From: Prinsepia uniflora
Lineage: Eukaryota > Streptophyta > Magnoliopsida > Rosales > Rosaceae
Direction of reading: 5' to 3'
NCBI GenBank assembly: GCA_032719365.1
Contig: CM064867.1
Location: 61,378,136-61,442,135 of the forward strand
DNA: 64,000 bases
The position numbers and the translations under genes are program-made. Numbering within the stretch: position 1 is the stretch's first letter; each line of letters opens with the position of its first letter. The notes beneath the pieces are model-generated. The model worked only from the letters and a program-made list of their open reading frames with translations, had not been told where the DNA came from and searched no databases. Positions 24,697 through 35,289 of this stretch are shown here, piece after piece.

Positions 24697-27600
24697 TTTG
24701 GTAGTCCTTTCTCCATTTAGTGTGACTTGGTGTGTTATTGAGGCATGAAGCCGATTCAAGAATGGCTTATGAAAGTTTGTGACTCATGAAAAATCAAACC
24801 TTGAGGTGCTTGACCTCAAGAGACTAAATATTTAAAACAGCTAACAAGAACTGCCGAGTTGCAAGGAGAATCTAATACAGCTAACAAGAACTGCCGAGTT
24901 GCAAGGAGAATCTAATGAAAATGTGTCTATATATATATATATGTATACATATATATATAAGAAGCCTCTGTACAGAGTGGAGTTACAGCGGTTATACACC
25001 CAAAAAACTACACCAACTTGTTCTTACAATCCCTAGGAGAACAAACAACAAAAATTGAGAATACACTAAAAGACGATTTTAGAGATAATAGGATTTGGGC
25101 ACCCAGAGACCCTGGAACCTCTTTCAGTTACTCTAAGAAAAAGAAGGCAAAGATTGAACAACCCATGTTCAAACTTGCACCTGATCTTAACGATTACAAG
25201 TTGGGCAATACTTATAGTTTTGTCACTACTTTAGCTGATAGGTTGAAAACCATTAAAATTTCTGAGCCAAATGTTTCAGTAATTACTGAAAGCCAAATTA
25301 CTGAATTAGAAGGACAATTTGTTGATGCTAGCATCAAATCACAAGTCAATAGGATAAAACAAGGACCTAGGATGACTAGAAATCCTATTATGAAAAATTA
25401 TTATTCTCGACCTTCACCCGTTGATCTCCAGTATGAGGATACTGATATGGGAGAAAAGGTCCAATATGATGGAAAGTCAATTGTTGAATGGAATATTGAC
25501 GGACAGACTGATTACCAAGTCATCAACACCATGAGACATATGATGATGCTCTCATCTGCAAGCATGATTCATGGCAATTCAAATCATCGAATTGCACAAG
25601 CCATTGTAGCAGGATTCATTGGACAGCTTTGTGGATGGTGGGATTTCCATCTCAGTGAAGAAGCTAAGAGGGAAATTCTTTCTGCTACAAAAATATTTGA
25701 AGTCAATGGGCAAATGGTAGCCCAAGAAGATGCGGTGAATACCCTAATCTATACCATCACTCTCTATTTTTTCGGATCCACTGAGCTTCAACAAGATCGA
25801 TCCAAGGAATTATTAATGAACCTAAAATATCCAACCCTATCTCATTTTAGGTGGTATAAAGATGTTTTTTTAAGTCAAAGTATTTCTTAGGTCTGATTGC
25901 TTTGCAGATTTCTAGAAAGAAAAGTTTCTTTCTGGATTACCTCATTTATTCGCTAAGAAGGTACGAAATCGAATATGAGGTAAATTTGGAGGCCTTATAC
26001 CTTATGACAGGTATACCTATGGAGAGCTCACATCTGAGATCTGTGCTGAAGGACTAGCACTCTGTACTGATATGAAGTTGAAGAAAAAGCTTGACAAACA
26101 GACGATTCTATGGTAGAAAGAGATGGGTGACTTTTGTGAACAATTCAGGTTTAAACCCAAAGATCCTTCTACTCGTCGAAAACCTTCTTACAAGAAAAGA
26201 AAGGTTTCCCAGAAATATGAGTCTGATAAACCTACTTGATCTTTAAAACCAACCTTATAAGACTTTTAGATATCAAAAAGGATCTTCTCGCAGCGAGACA
26301 GAAAAGGAAAAGATAAGGAGGAATCTGGAAAAAAGACAGTCGTCTATTATAAATGTGGAAAAGCCGAACATACTCGACCTGAATGCAAGATGAAGGAAAA
26401 GATTAGTAATCTGAATCTTGATGAAGGATTAAAACAACAATTATTTCAACTCTGCGCAGCGCTACTGATCAACCAATGAAGATTCAGTATAAATAAAATC
26501 TCTGATACAGCAATCATTCAAAATGAGGTTTGTTTTCAAACTTCTTTTGTTAGGTTAAGGGACTAAGTCATGTTGTGATTCTTGGAACTCCATTTTTGAG
26601 CATGCTTTACCCATTCAAAGTTTCTGATAAAGGACTAGAAACTGAAATTGAAGGAATCGAAGGTAATATTCACCTTTTCTCATGCAGTCACCAAATTTCA
26701 AAGTGATCTTAACAAGCGGTTCCTAATTAGGGTCGATTGTAAGGCCGCAAAGGATATTTTCTTGAAAGATGTTAAGAACTTAGCATCTAACCAGATCTTT
26801 CCTCGGTGGCAAGGAATTTTATCTGCTTTTGATTTTGATATTGAATATGTAAAAGAGATAATTCGTCGCCTGATTTTTTAACTAGTGAATTTTTGCAGGT
26901 ACGAAGAAAAACATCTCAACAAGAATTGCGGAAGAGATTTGAGGCTGATGACCTTGAGGTTGGTCTTCTTGGGGAGCCTTCCGGAAAGTTTGATTACTAT
27001 GTCCTTTATCCCAAGAACAAGCCTCTGCCCCTAACCACTTCATTCTCACCTGAACCTTCGTAGTCAGATTCTCCATCACCAGAAATGAACCTTTCATCAA
27101 ACAAAATCAACCAACATCTAGCGCTTGCTAGAAAAGGCTCTTCCTCTGTTCAACCAGGTTCCTCATTTTCCCCGATAAATCCAAATCTATTGTCAACAAC
27201 TTTGCCTTATAACAAGGGACGAAATAAGGTTGTGGCAAACAATCCTTTCCGTGAAACTATGCTTGTTCCTCTGATGATTGTAGAGGACTCTGACCTGTGC
27301 TCCTCTCCCAAAGATGCAGGAGAAAAATATCTTAACGATCATATTCGTCCATATTACAAAACAAGATATTGGTACGAACAACTTCTGATAGAAACCGGTT
27401 CAGTTGATGCTGTTCATCGCTATAGAAGTGAGACAAATAACATGATTACTTTTTCCAAAGTAGTAATTCTGAAAGTAATCTCTTTGGAAGAACGGGGAGA
27501 AAGCCCCTATCACCGGCATCATTTCCCTAGCTCTAATATGAGCCCCAAAAGTAATAATTTTTTGGATTATAAAAAGCTTGGGATTTGGTCCTCTGTTTTC

Positions 27601-30600
27601 AAAATGTTAAATATTCCCATACTTGATTTGTTTAATTCAAAATCAGAACTCTGAAAGAGATTCCTAACTGGTTTCGAACTTGGTTCCTTGTTTGGGGTCC
27701 TCATGCTGAATTTTTACCCTGAGAAATTTCTGATTCATTTTTTAAAAAATTAAAAAGGCAAATTTTCATTATCCTGAAATGAGGAAAATGTTTTTATGGT
27801 TCATAATGCTTTATGAACTACCCTGGATTTTAAAATGGGATTATGTTTTTTCTGATGATGAAGATGAAATCTGGGCTTATGTTTTGCAGCTTGAAAAAAA
27901 CAATTTAATCCGCTGATGGGATAAGTTTAATACTGATCATCTTAAACCCGCAATTTTTCATGCTAGAAAATTATCTTTTCTTTTGTCAGATAACGTCCTG
28001 AAGCTCTTGCTGAGACATGCTCATCTCAAAACTCTTTTTCATCACAAGCTAAAAAGCTTAAATCCCTGTTGGAGGCTTTTCCGTCAAGTTCTAAGAAAGA
28101 TCTGAAAGAAAAAGTCCTCAAACTCCTGGACATAGAAGATGACACTGAAATGAAGTCTATTGCAGCTTCTTCCCAAAGGTCATAACTATTTGCATATTGG
28201 ATTGATACAGGTTGCGGTGAAACCACTAACCCGTATAGGGTTAAATACATCAATCCTCCTCTGTCTACGCGATAAGAAGCACAGAAACTTTGTTAATTCT
28301 ATGTTAGGATTAATAGTCTTCGTTAAGTGAGGGGCCAATTTACTTTAATTGTTACCCTAACTTTTTTGTGTCCTTAACCGATCCCGGAGTCTTAAAGACT
28401 CTTATTCTTAGCATAGACACTCAAGGGTATGATATGGACTCTAGATCTCAAAATCTTGCGGTAATTTACCGAATTTCATACAAGGTGATGAATACCATTG
28501 TACCTCGTGCAAAAATAATGAATATCAAGGGACAGACCATTCTATTTCAAGCAAATTTAGGAAAAGCACACACCGTGTTACCAAAAATGATAAAATGGAA
28601 TGAGATCACACTCCCTGAAAGATGGAGATTGCAGGATGCAATTCCCCCCCAGCCCATTCAAAATAAAAAACCGAGTCGCATAAGTCAATACGACGATGGA
28701 GATGTAGAAATACATTTCGATAATGATAGGTTGACCAGGTTAAGTCTAGGCAGAAGAAGTACTGATTACCCTAGACCAACCATTCCAAATATTCCACGAT
28801 CAAGTTCTTTTAGAGCTCAAAGCTCTTACGAACAGGACCATGAAAGTTCATTTTTGAAGGGTTAAGAAAAACCCAAGACCATGTTCACCATCCATGCTAT
28901 AAGGTTGAAAACACGAGCCACAACCCCATCGAGGAATTCTAGGGATTTACCTCCTCAACCTGATTTCTCATGGGAATATGTTAAATCTAACATCTGTGTA
29001 ATCTCTAGGATCAAACCAGATATAAAAACCATGGAACGCGATTACCTGAGTCCCGAGAATAAAGCCAAAAGAAGCTGGTTAGAAACAGCCTATAGCGAAG
29101 AAAGAAGAAAATCTTTGCAAAAACTTCACTATACTTTCACAGTAGAAAAGGAATTTAACTGCCGATTCTTCCCTTGGTATGAATGGAGTGCCAAAAAATA
29201 CAAATTTTTTGAATACATTCAGTGTATAAGTACTATAGGGAATCCTTTTAAAACTTATACAACTTGTGACGATAAGGCTAAAAGATCTGTGCATCCACCT
29301 CCCAAATCGATAAACATCAATTCCAAAGGAACCATTGAAATCGTCAAACCTGTGTACAGGAAAACAACAAACAACACATTCAAACAACACACTCAAAAAC
29401 TCACAATTTTTTACAGACTAATATCTGGTTGCACACTTCTGGAGGTTGATACAACTGAGCATGAGGGCTCTATAAATAGCAGAACAAAAGAAAAGAAAGA
29501 GCCAAGTGGCACATTAAAAATGTTCTGATCAAAAGTAGCTTACAATTATGAGCGACATCTTCACTTTTGACTCAACATGTCACGGGTGAATATTGTGACC
29601 GACAGACAAAAGTAGCTACAAGGAAAAGATGAGAATGGAAAACAGCGCACCAAACCTTATCTCATCACTTTATTCACGTGCACCTTTCAGGTTGTCACCA
29701 AGCTAGCATTTCATGCTGACACAATAGGACCTTATCTTTTCTACTTAATGAGAGGAAATATTCTGAAACAGTCGTCTTCGTTGTCGAACTCTTGGCCCGT
29801 ATCAGGTTGGGAAAAGGCAGCAACAGACTTCATTTCAGTGTAATCTTCTAAGTCCAGGAGTTTGAGGACTTTATCTTTCAAATCTTTCTTAGAGCTTGAC
29901 GGAAAAGCCTCCAACAGGGATTTAAGCTTTTTAGCCTATGATGAAGAGAGCTTCGGAATGAACATGCCTAAGTAAGATCTTCAGGACTTCTAACAGACAA
30001 AAATTTATCTTTCAAGTGAAAAGCCTCCACCAGCAGATTAAAATTTATCTTTCAAGTTGTGGAACATAAGCCCAGATTTCATCTTCATCATCAGAAAAAA
30101 CATAATCCCATTTTAAAATCCAGGGTAGTTCATAAAGCATTATGAACCATAAAACAGTTTCCTCATTTCAGGATAATCAGAATTAGCCTTTTTAAATTTT
30201 TCAAAAAATGAATCAGAGATTTCTTGGGGTAAAAATTTAGCATCAGGACCCCAAACAAGGAACCAAGTTCGAAAACAATTAGGAATCTCTTTCAAAGTTT
30301 TGATTTTGAATTGGACAAACCAGGTATGGGAATATTTAACATTATAAAGGCCTTGTGCTTGAGAGTTTTCAGCGTTCTTCTTAACATAGAACTGAATAGC
30401 TTCGGTAAGCTCATCTAACTTCAGAGTATCCTTACTAAACATCAATGTGGTCCTGAGGTGCTTGAACGAAGGTGGTAGAGATCTTAGCATTAAGAGTACC
30501 TTGTCTTCATCCTCATATTTTACATTCACCTTGGATAAATTCGCAACAAAATTCGGAAACTTGCTTAGGCGATATTGCAAGTCTCCCCCTTCTTCCATCC

Positions 30601-33600
30601 GAAGGCTGAATAGTTCATCATTTAAGAAGAGTTTGTTTGATAAAGTTTTACCCCTGTAGAGCTTCTCTACCTTAACCCATGTTTCCTTAGAATTCATGCC
30701 CTCGTCGATATGAAGCAATACATTATCGGCAAGGTGATGCTCTATAAAACTCTTCGCCTTCCTATCCATCTTTTGCCATTCAGCATCTGTTATGCCAGTT
30801 GGCATTTTCTCTGTTCCGAGAAGAGCCTCATGCAGATCTTTTGGATCAGGACATTATTCGCCTTCCTCTACCATAACGTAAAGTTCTCTTTCCCGTCAAA
30901 CGGCTTGATCACAGCCTTCACGTAATTGCTCGTGTTTGCCTTCGCACCCGCCATCTCAAAACACTCTCCCTGAGAGCTCTAATACTAACTGTTATACATT
31001 CTGTCCCTCACCGATTTTGTTTCTTGATAGACTTAAGGTGATCGTGCAAACAATAGGATGATGCTAAGATAAAGCGGAATATAGATGAACAATAAATTAA
31101 ACACACCACACACATGAACACAAGAATTTAGCGACGTTCGGCTAATCTTTGCCTACGTCCCTGTGTGATCTCCTTGAGAGATCACTAGCATGTACGAAGA
31201 TAACAAGTTTACAAGAACTTATGTATAATCCTGACCTAATCCCCAAACCCTAGCTCACGATCTCTCTAATCACTTTTTTGCTCTTATACCCGTTTATGAC
31301 TCCTTTGTTTACTGTTGTCTTATTTTTTGTCTGTTTGTAAGAACTCCTAAGTGGCCTATTTATAATGTACAGGACTTAGGTTACACTCCTAAACAAAGGA
31401 CTCCTTTTTCCTAAACATAATATGAGAAAACATGGTAAAGTACTTGGAATCCTAGTCAAACTAAGATTGACTAGGATTCCCAATCAAACCCCAATTTTTG
31501 GTATTTTGCCGAGCCAATTCTTCAACACCTTGGTGAGGGGCATAAGTTGAAAGCGAAGATTGGTGGCATTGGCTAGGGATTGTTGGGAGAAATTTTGATT
31601 GAGACATTCCTAGATATCAACAACTTGTGACATAATTGATTCAGTGAGGGTGGCGCGGAGCAGACCCATCAAGGTTTGATCAATCTGAAACCCCTGGTTA
31701 TAGGCAGGGTTCGGAAGAGAGACAAAAAGGGATGTGAGAACAGACTTCGAACTTTTAGACTGAGGGGGAGAGATGGCAAAGGTTTGTGGTGGCAGAGTAG
31801 GAGGGTGGGGGGAGAGAGAGAAGGGGGAGGAGGAGGGTGCGTTCCATCAATGAAACGCCAGTAATTGTGGCCAATGAGGAAAGGTTTGATTTGGCTTTCC
31901 TAGAGATAATTGGTCTCATTTAGTTTGACAGAGACCAAGTTTGAGACTTGGTTAGGAAAGACTAAAGGGGAAGAACAGGAATCAGTTGCCATGACAGGAA
32001 GAGGAATATTGAAGGATCGGTTTATGGTGGTCAGACTTAGTGATCTGATACCATGTAGAATTTACTGGAATGTCTTACTTTCATTTATAGCCGAAAGGCT
32101 TGATTTATAGAGTATGAGGGGGAGAGATAACTCTGAATAGCTATTTCTCGTTATTTGTTTCTAGGGGATAACTACCTAGAAACTATCTAGGTAACTAACT
32201 ATGGATATCTGTCCAAGAACTAACTTTAATTGTCTACAAGTGTACTGATGGTTCTAACTGGTGCGTACGACGAGTGTATACTAGTTCTACTATCTTACAG
32301 GTATGACCACAAAGATGTAAGATAAACGTATATAAGATCAAACCTCTATTATTTGAGTAGTTAATAAATACATATGCATGTCTTGAAACATGGAACTGTA
32401 CCGATGGGAAAAACATATATACATTAACCTTAACACAAAAAAATTTTGGTTGGTTGGCAGCTCAGAGGTCCCATTTTCTAACTAACTGATTACAGCTTCA
32501 AGAAGGAAAACAAATGTAAACATAGAATTTTGATATAGGTCTCGAGGAAATCAATAAAAGTATAATCAAATGATCATTAATACATCAGGAGCCAACAGTG
32601 AACAGACTAATAGGGTTTTAATAAATCGGAGAAAGCATTTTGTGACAAGTTTAAATATTAATGCAAGTGAAGTGACAACAACTGGCACAATGCTACCTTG
32701 TCAGAAATAGCAGATATTGTTCTGGAAAAAATTAAAAGGAAACCACTTCTAAACGTTATCACAAGAGCTGGTGTCAGAAATCAACCAAAAAAAAAAGGTA
32801 TGTTGAAGCACCCTTTCTTTTCAATAATAAAAACTTAAGAGAGAATATTTTTGTAATCCTAGGTAAAAAAATATCAATTCACTGAATTCCATAAAAAGTG
32901 ACTAGACAATTCATAAATTATTTCTAACATGTGTAGACACATTTCAGATATGATGATAAGGAGGTTGTCCAAAATTATAAGGAAAAGTAACCTTCTAATA
33001 TCATGAAAGAGCAGCAACCTTTAAACAGGTGTAGATGCGCCAAGTATATAAGAGACTTGTATTTCTTATTCCGAATAATTTAATCATAAATTACGGACCA
33101 ATTGAATTCCACTTGAAATGATATTCAACAGCAACGTAAAACAATTTAATTCTAACCCCCACAAAAAAAAAAAAAAGTCAATAAACAGAAAGTGACCAAA
33201 AAACAAGAAAATACTAATCATCTCACGCATCATGGTTCTTAAAAAAGAGAGAAGAAAGAAGCTCCCTGATAGTATGAAATACTTGATAAGCTCACCTAAA
33301 GTGAATATTTTGCTTCAATGAGTTCTTGCTATTGAATTAGCTTATTTGGTTTCTAAAGTGTCATCATTTCAAAAACGATTTAACGTTTTGCTAGGGTGTA
33401 CTAACAAATTTCACAAGGTGAGGAACCAGGACAATCTGATGGGTTCGCTAGTATAATTTATTGCCCCTGATTAGTGGACTTATAATATGCAGCAGGTTTG
33501 CGAAATCCAGCATACTTAAAAAAATTAAATCTTACGTGAAGTTCGTATCATGAGAAAGAAATGTACAAGGTTTTAGAGCCAACAGAATTAGCTTGCAATG

Positions 33601-33888
33601 ATTCATGTGTTTTCAACAACTAGGAACTTATTTCCGGTTTATGCCTTGTGGGGAGCCCTTGGATTGAAAGGTAGAACAGAAAAAAAAAATAGAATATAAT
33701 TAGCACTCTAGAATAAAGAGCAGTAGAAGGCAAGCACAATGTTTGGATTGATATATCAGGAAATAAAAGGACTGTTACTTCATACCTAGCTTAGCACGAA
33801 CTTTTTCGACCGCTTCTTCTGACACAGGTCCATTCCGCGAAAATGATGTTTTGCAAATGTTATAGAGTCTCTGAATATAATATGGCAT
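19367..33888 (-). CDS. PCO: Plant cysteine oxidase, PCO4/PCO5 type, five coding exons
   Basis: This gene encodes a cysteamine/cysteine dioxygenase-family enzyme that uses O2 to oxidise N-terminal cysteine of target proteins such as group VII ERFs, marking them for the Arg/N-degron pathway. Coding exons (minus strand): 33786-33888, 23198-23343, 22626-22773, 19596-19799 and 19367-19485. They total 720 nt, 239 residues plus stop, matching the short PCO4/PCO5 class (about 240). All four junctions are GT-AG and keep frame. The start context gives MPYYIQRLY, usual for this class. The cupin iron ligands are visible as H98-N-H100 and H162, with D174 where the family keeps an active-site aspartate; the ending is GPVIRT then TGA. 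No frameshift or stop breaks the frame, so it looks functional. The enzyme is soluble, with no signal peptide. Introns 1 and 3 (10.4 and 2.8 kb) carry mobile DNA. PCO4/5 are known to be mostly constitutive, unlike hypoxia-induced PCO1/2; this assignment rests on the short N-terminus. Confidence 0.95.
19596..19799 (-). other. PCO: PCO coding exon 4 with third iron ligand
   Basis: Residues 133-200. Acceptor tttttgcag, donor gtaatg. It has PAKLVKDTEMTAPCP, PTTGGNIH (the third His ligand), TPCAIFDIL with the conserved Asp, and EDGRHCTYFRKS. Confidence 0.95.
19800..22625 (-). other. PCO intron 3 (2.8 kb) with LINE fragment
   Basis: The intron is bounded by GT and AG as described for its exons. 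Apart from the LINE piece near 20300-20710 I see only AT-rich intronic DNA, with no other coding sequence. Confidence 0.85.
20299..20708 (-). pseudogene. LINE fragment, zinc-binding domain after reverse transcriptase
   Basis: Two overlapping minus-strand reading frames. The clearer one reads VWNAKGPPKVQLLV, then CILCRRELESTVSVFLHYS and AMYLWLRF. This is the pattern of the zf-RVT domain that follows reverse transcriptase in plant LINEs: W...PPK, a CxxC pair, then a histidine region and A..LW. The usual HxxxC end is altered (HYS), which fits decay. No reverse transcriptase or endonuclease part is present, so this is a 5'-truncated remnant. It lies in the same orientation as the host gene, inside intron 3. 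Confidence 0.65.
22626..22773 (-). other. PCO: PCO coding exon 3 with HxH iron motif
   Basis: Residues 84-132. Acceptor ttggcag, donor gtttgt. It reads IGIFCMPPS then IPLHNHPGMTVLSKL; the two histidines around Asn are iron ligands. It continues through SYDWLDLPGPA. The single G at the end completes an Ala codon with exon 4. Confidence 0.95.
23198..23343 (-). other. PCO: PCO coding exon 2
   Basis: Residues 35-83. Acceptor is atttcag, donor gtgagt. It carries the family signatures PADVGLEQEAQLV, RNWSG, PPIKYLHL and ECDSFS that open the cupin barrel. The exon ends in phase 0 on the serine before IGIFC. Confidence 0.95.
24408..24652. repeat. Degenerate tandem repeat, about 120 bp x 2
   Basis: Two adjacent units (about 24408-24524 and 24533-24652) share blocks such as GCAGGCAAGCCT, GCCCAACCT, CAGGCCTTG and CCAACATC in the same order. 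The match is imperfect. Function unknown. Confidence 0.7.
24666..24693. repeat. Compound microsatellite (TG)n(AG)n
   Basis: A short run of TG dinucleotides passes directly into a run of GA dinucleotides. Confidence 0.9.
24836..24915. repeat. Perfect 40-bp tandem duplication
   Basis: A 40-base unit beginning ACAGCTAACAAGAACTGCCG and ending GAGAATCTAAT occurs twice head to tail without mismatch, just before the pararetroviral segment. Confidence 0.9.
25018..26480 (+). pseudogene. Endogenous caulimovirid, capsid-like region (broken)
   Basis: The open part (25018-25890, 290 codons) resembles the capsid region of endogenous plant pararetroviruses (Caulimoviridae, perhaps a florendovirus- or petuvirus-like group). 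The frame then breaks and similar coding continues in shifted frames to about 26480. A basic stretch and a CCHC-type zinc knuckle lie near 26340-26390. In the knuckle the first cysteine is replaced by tyrosine (YKCGKAEH...C), so it would not bind zinc normally. Several stops and shifts show it is not functional. The piece lies on the strand opposite to the host gene. Group assignment is from memory of family patterns and is moderate. Confidence 0.7.
26490..26885 (+). pseudogene. Endogenous caulimovirid, protease end joined to RNase H end
   Basis: About 26520-26660 looks like the end of an aspartic-protease region (LGTPFLSMLYPF). It passes after about 20 bases into a typical RNase H C-terminal part at 26690-26865 (KFQSDL, RVDCKAAK, FPRWQGILSAFDFDIEY). 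The whole reverse transcriptase between them is missing, so a large internal deletion is the simplest reading. The copy could not make a working polymerase. Confidence 0.7.
26886..28230 (+). pseudogene. Endogenous caulimovirid, downstream ORF of unknown function (broken)
   Basis: Coding continues after the RNase H part, with an open stretch at 27085-27654 (189 codons) and then a run of stops to about 28230. I see no known catalytic motif. Position after RNase H and the general pattern fit the extra ORF of unknown role found in some endogenous pararetroviruses; that link is inference. The part 27600-28185 occurs again on the minus strand at 29770-30340. Confidence 0.55.
28270..29528 (+). pseudogene. 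Endogenous caulimovirid, movement-protein-like region
   Basis: Two open stretches, 28368-28865 and 28881-29528, in different frames. The first has the pattern of the pararetroviral movement protein (30K superfamily), around ALIYRISYKVMNT-like and LPKMIKWNEITLP segments. The second continues with a charged, less conserved linker. Movement protein normally lies upstream of capsid in such genomes, yet here it lies downstream of an RNase H end. This fits a head-to-tail or rearranged integration in which one copy's end meets the next copy's start. The start of the region is eroded. Confidence 0.65.
29465..29480 (+). promoter_or_regulatory. Possible pararetroviral TATA box
   Basis: CTATAAATAGCAG lies in the stretch between viral coding pieces and is a good TATA match. 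No start site can be assigned from sequence, and the viral unit is broken. Confidence 0.3.
29770..30340 (-). pseudogene. Second endogenous caulimovirid fragment, inverted
   Basis: On the minus strand this repeats 27600-28185 nearly base for base in long blocks (for example the stretch around GGAGGCTTTTCCGTCAAG). It differs by small indels, including a short internal duplication near 29990-30050. It therefore comes from a separate, oppositely oriented copy. Its right end is joined in frame to copia gag. Confidence 0.8.
30140..30957 (-). pseudogene. Copia gag remnant fused in frame to viral ORF fragment
   Basis: From 30957 the minus strand opens with ATG GCG GGT (MAGAKANTSNYV) and has a stop where a Trp is expected, then a shift. 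From 30805 it is open for 221 codons. Residues 1 to about 155 are a Ty1/copia gag (UBN2-like: AKSFIEHHLADNVL, WVKVEKLYRG, LMLRSLPPSFKHLRTTL, LTEAI). Residues from about 156 to the end match the inverted pararetroviral ORF at 29770-30340. The join keeps frame. No promoter or expression evidence exists; probably an accident of nested insertion and deletion. Confidence 0.75.
30990..31527 (-). mobile_element. Copia LTR (538 bp)
   Basis: On the minus strand it starts TGTTGAAG and ends GTATAACA, followed at once by a decayed initiator-Met primer site (TTAGTATTAGAGCTC) and then the copia gag start. This is the 5' LTR of the upper copia copy. It sits inside the gag of a second copia element, and the 3' half of the element is lost in the viral junction, so no matching LTR or target duplication can be shown. 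Confidence 0.7.
31528..31993 (-). pseudogene. Second copia gag N-terminus, interrupted
   Basis: Minus-strand ATG at 31993 (MATDSC) leads into VSVKLNETNYL, then a stop where copia gag has Trp, then ESQIKPFLIGHNYW and FIDGTHPPPPP. It runs to about 31528 (FQLMPLTK) where the other copia LTR begins. The stop is a TGG to TAG change. The rest of the element is not seen. Confidence 0.75.
32054..32238 (-). mobile_element. Short copia LTR (185 bp) with PBS
   Basis: Minus strand starts TGTAGA and ends TCTACA, a perfect 6-bp terminal inversion. It is followed directly by TGGTATCAGATCAC, an initiator-Met-type primer site (about 32040-32053). The gag start at 31993 follows at the expected spacing. Confidence 0.7.
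32239..33785. other. Unassigned part of PCO intron 1
   Basis: AT-rich intronic DNA with no reading frame, repeat or RNA gene that I can support. Confidence 0.6.
33786..33888 (-). other. PCO: PCO coding exon 1
   Basis: Residues 1-34. ATG at 33888; donor gtatg directly after the exon. The G left over at the end joins AG of exon 2 to make a Glu codon. This encodes the helical N-terminal part (RLYNICKTSF... then VSEEAVEKVR) seen before the cupin core in short PCOs. Confidence 0.93.
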
Positions 33889-34870
33889 GGTGCAAAGACG
33901 GTACCAACTTAACTGAATGGACTACGGCCCCAAAGTCAGTAAGCTGATAACGTCTTCGCAAGAAACTTATAGATTGAAATGCCAATCCAAAATCCAATTG
34001 GCAAACCTTATTGCCTTCTAATCAGCAAATCAAAGCTCTTAATTTTCAAACCAAAGAAACGATATAGGAACTCCATTGCAATTATTTGATCCCACTCTGC
34101 TAACCTTATCTATGAGCACCTACTCAACAAGAGTACATTTGAAGCCAGTGTTAATAAAATTTGCACTAAGATATGATTTTCATTATTTCAAAGTAAAATT
34201 TCATAACCTTGCTTTACCACATTAATTGAAAAGGAAATACGTACTAAATTTTTCTATCAAAACCATGATCAAAGTAAAGTTCTTATCTTAGTTTGTCACA
34301 ATATGCATGAAAAAATCAGAGTGAGTACGCTACAGTCAATTTTAAAATGATTTTTCTTCGTATTCTTCTCATCATTTCTAAGCAACCCAATAAAAGGGAA
34401 AAGGTAAAAAAAGAAATACAAAACCAAATACACATACTGATGTACACGGAAACAAAATCATACTGTAAACTGTATTCAACAAGAAAGACCCATATCTCAG
34501 GTAGCTTAAAGTGACTAAAATGCAAATTTATCCAATGAAATAAGGGGATTGTACGCCAACACTAACAGATTGAAGAGAATTGAAATTAACCATAATTAAA
34601 ACTATAAGATTGCAAAAAACACAAACAAAAAAAAAGAGCAAAAAGAACCGCCTTTGGATCCAAACTGGAATGGCAAAGCAAAAAATGAGATCCAATAAGA
34701 AAGAGAAATATGGATTGGATTGAAGTAAAATTACCTGAGTCGGGAGAGATATAGAGGTAGTTGGCGATGAAGTTGTGGTGCAAGTGAGACGATCAAACAT
34801 AGAAAGTGGAGTAGAAAGATCGCAGGAAGAGGAAGAGGCCGACGGAAGATCCTCTCGCTTACGTCATTAC
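33889..34870 (-). promoter_or_regulatory. PCO 5' UTR, 5' UTR intron and proximal promoter
   Basis: A likely 5' UTR intron runs 33913-34734: donor gtaatt after gactcag on the minus strand, acceptor ccattcag 24 bases before the ATG. The upstream noncoding exon would be about 34735-34840, rich in CT on the sense strand as plant leaders often are. A TGACGTAA motif (bZIP/TGA-type core) lies at about 34862-34869. No clear TATA box was found. The transcription start is an inference from composition and splice signals only. Confidence 0.6.
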
Positions 34871-35289
34871 CTTTTACGGCCTTTTTGGGACTCCGTGTAT
34901 GTCTCTCTTACTTCTTTGGCCTCCCACTGACGTATTTACAAAACAACCTCTCGTGCTTTTGCCTCTTCTGTTTTTTAGCTTATGACATAAAATGCTCCTC
35001 TAATCGGATTTATTTTTAAATTAAATTAGTTTCAATATATTATCAGAATTGTATTTTTATTATTTTTGTTATTTTATTTTGTTAATCAAATTAATAACAT
35101 CATTAATGTTACTTATGTGTCCTCTTTAATTAATTGTTTAATTATTTACTAAAAATTATTAAAATTAAAATTTTAAAAATTAAAATATTAAAGAAGAAGA
35201 TGAACAATAAATAGTAAATATGTATTTTTACACTGCTTCAGAAAACTCACAGCACCTTCTTCCCCCGATTATGGAACCAACATCACAAC

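Larger units (their letters stand above)
23344..33785 (-). other. PCO coding intron 1 (10.4 kb), repository of mobile DNA
   Basis: Bounded by donor gtatg at 33785 and acceptor atttcag at 23344. In order it holds ordinary intronic DNA (23344-24400), a degenerate tandem repeat, microsatellite and 40-bp duplication (24400-24915), endogenous pararetrovirus pieces (24955-30340), two copia remnants (30340-32238), and AT-rich DNA with no recognised feature (32239-33785). Confidence 0.85.
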
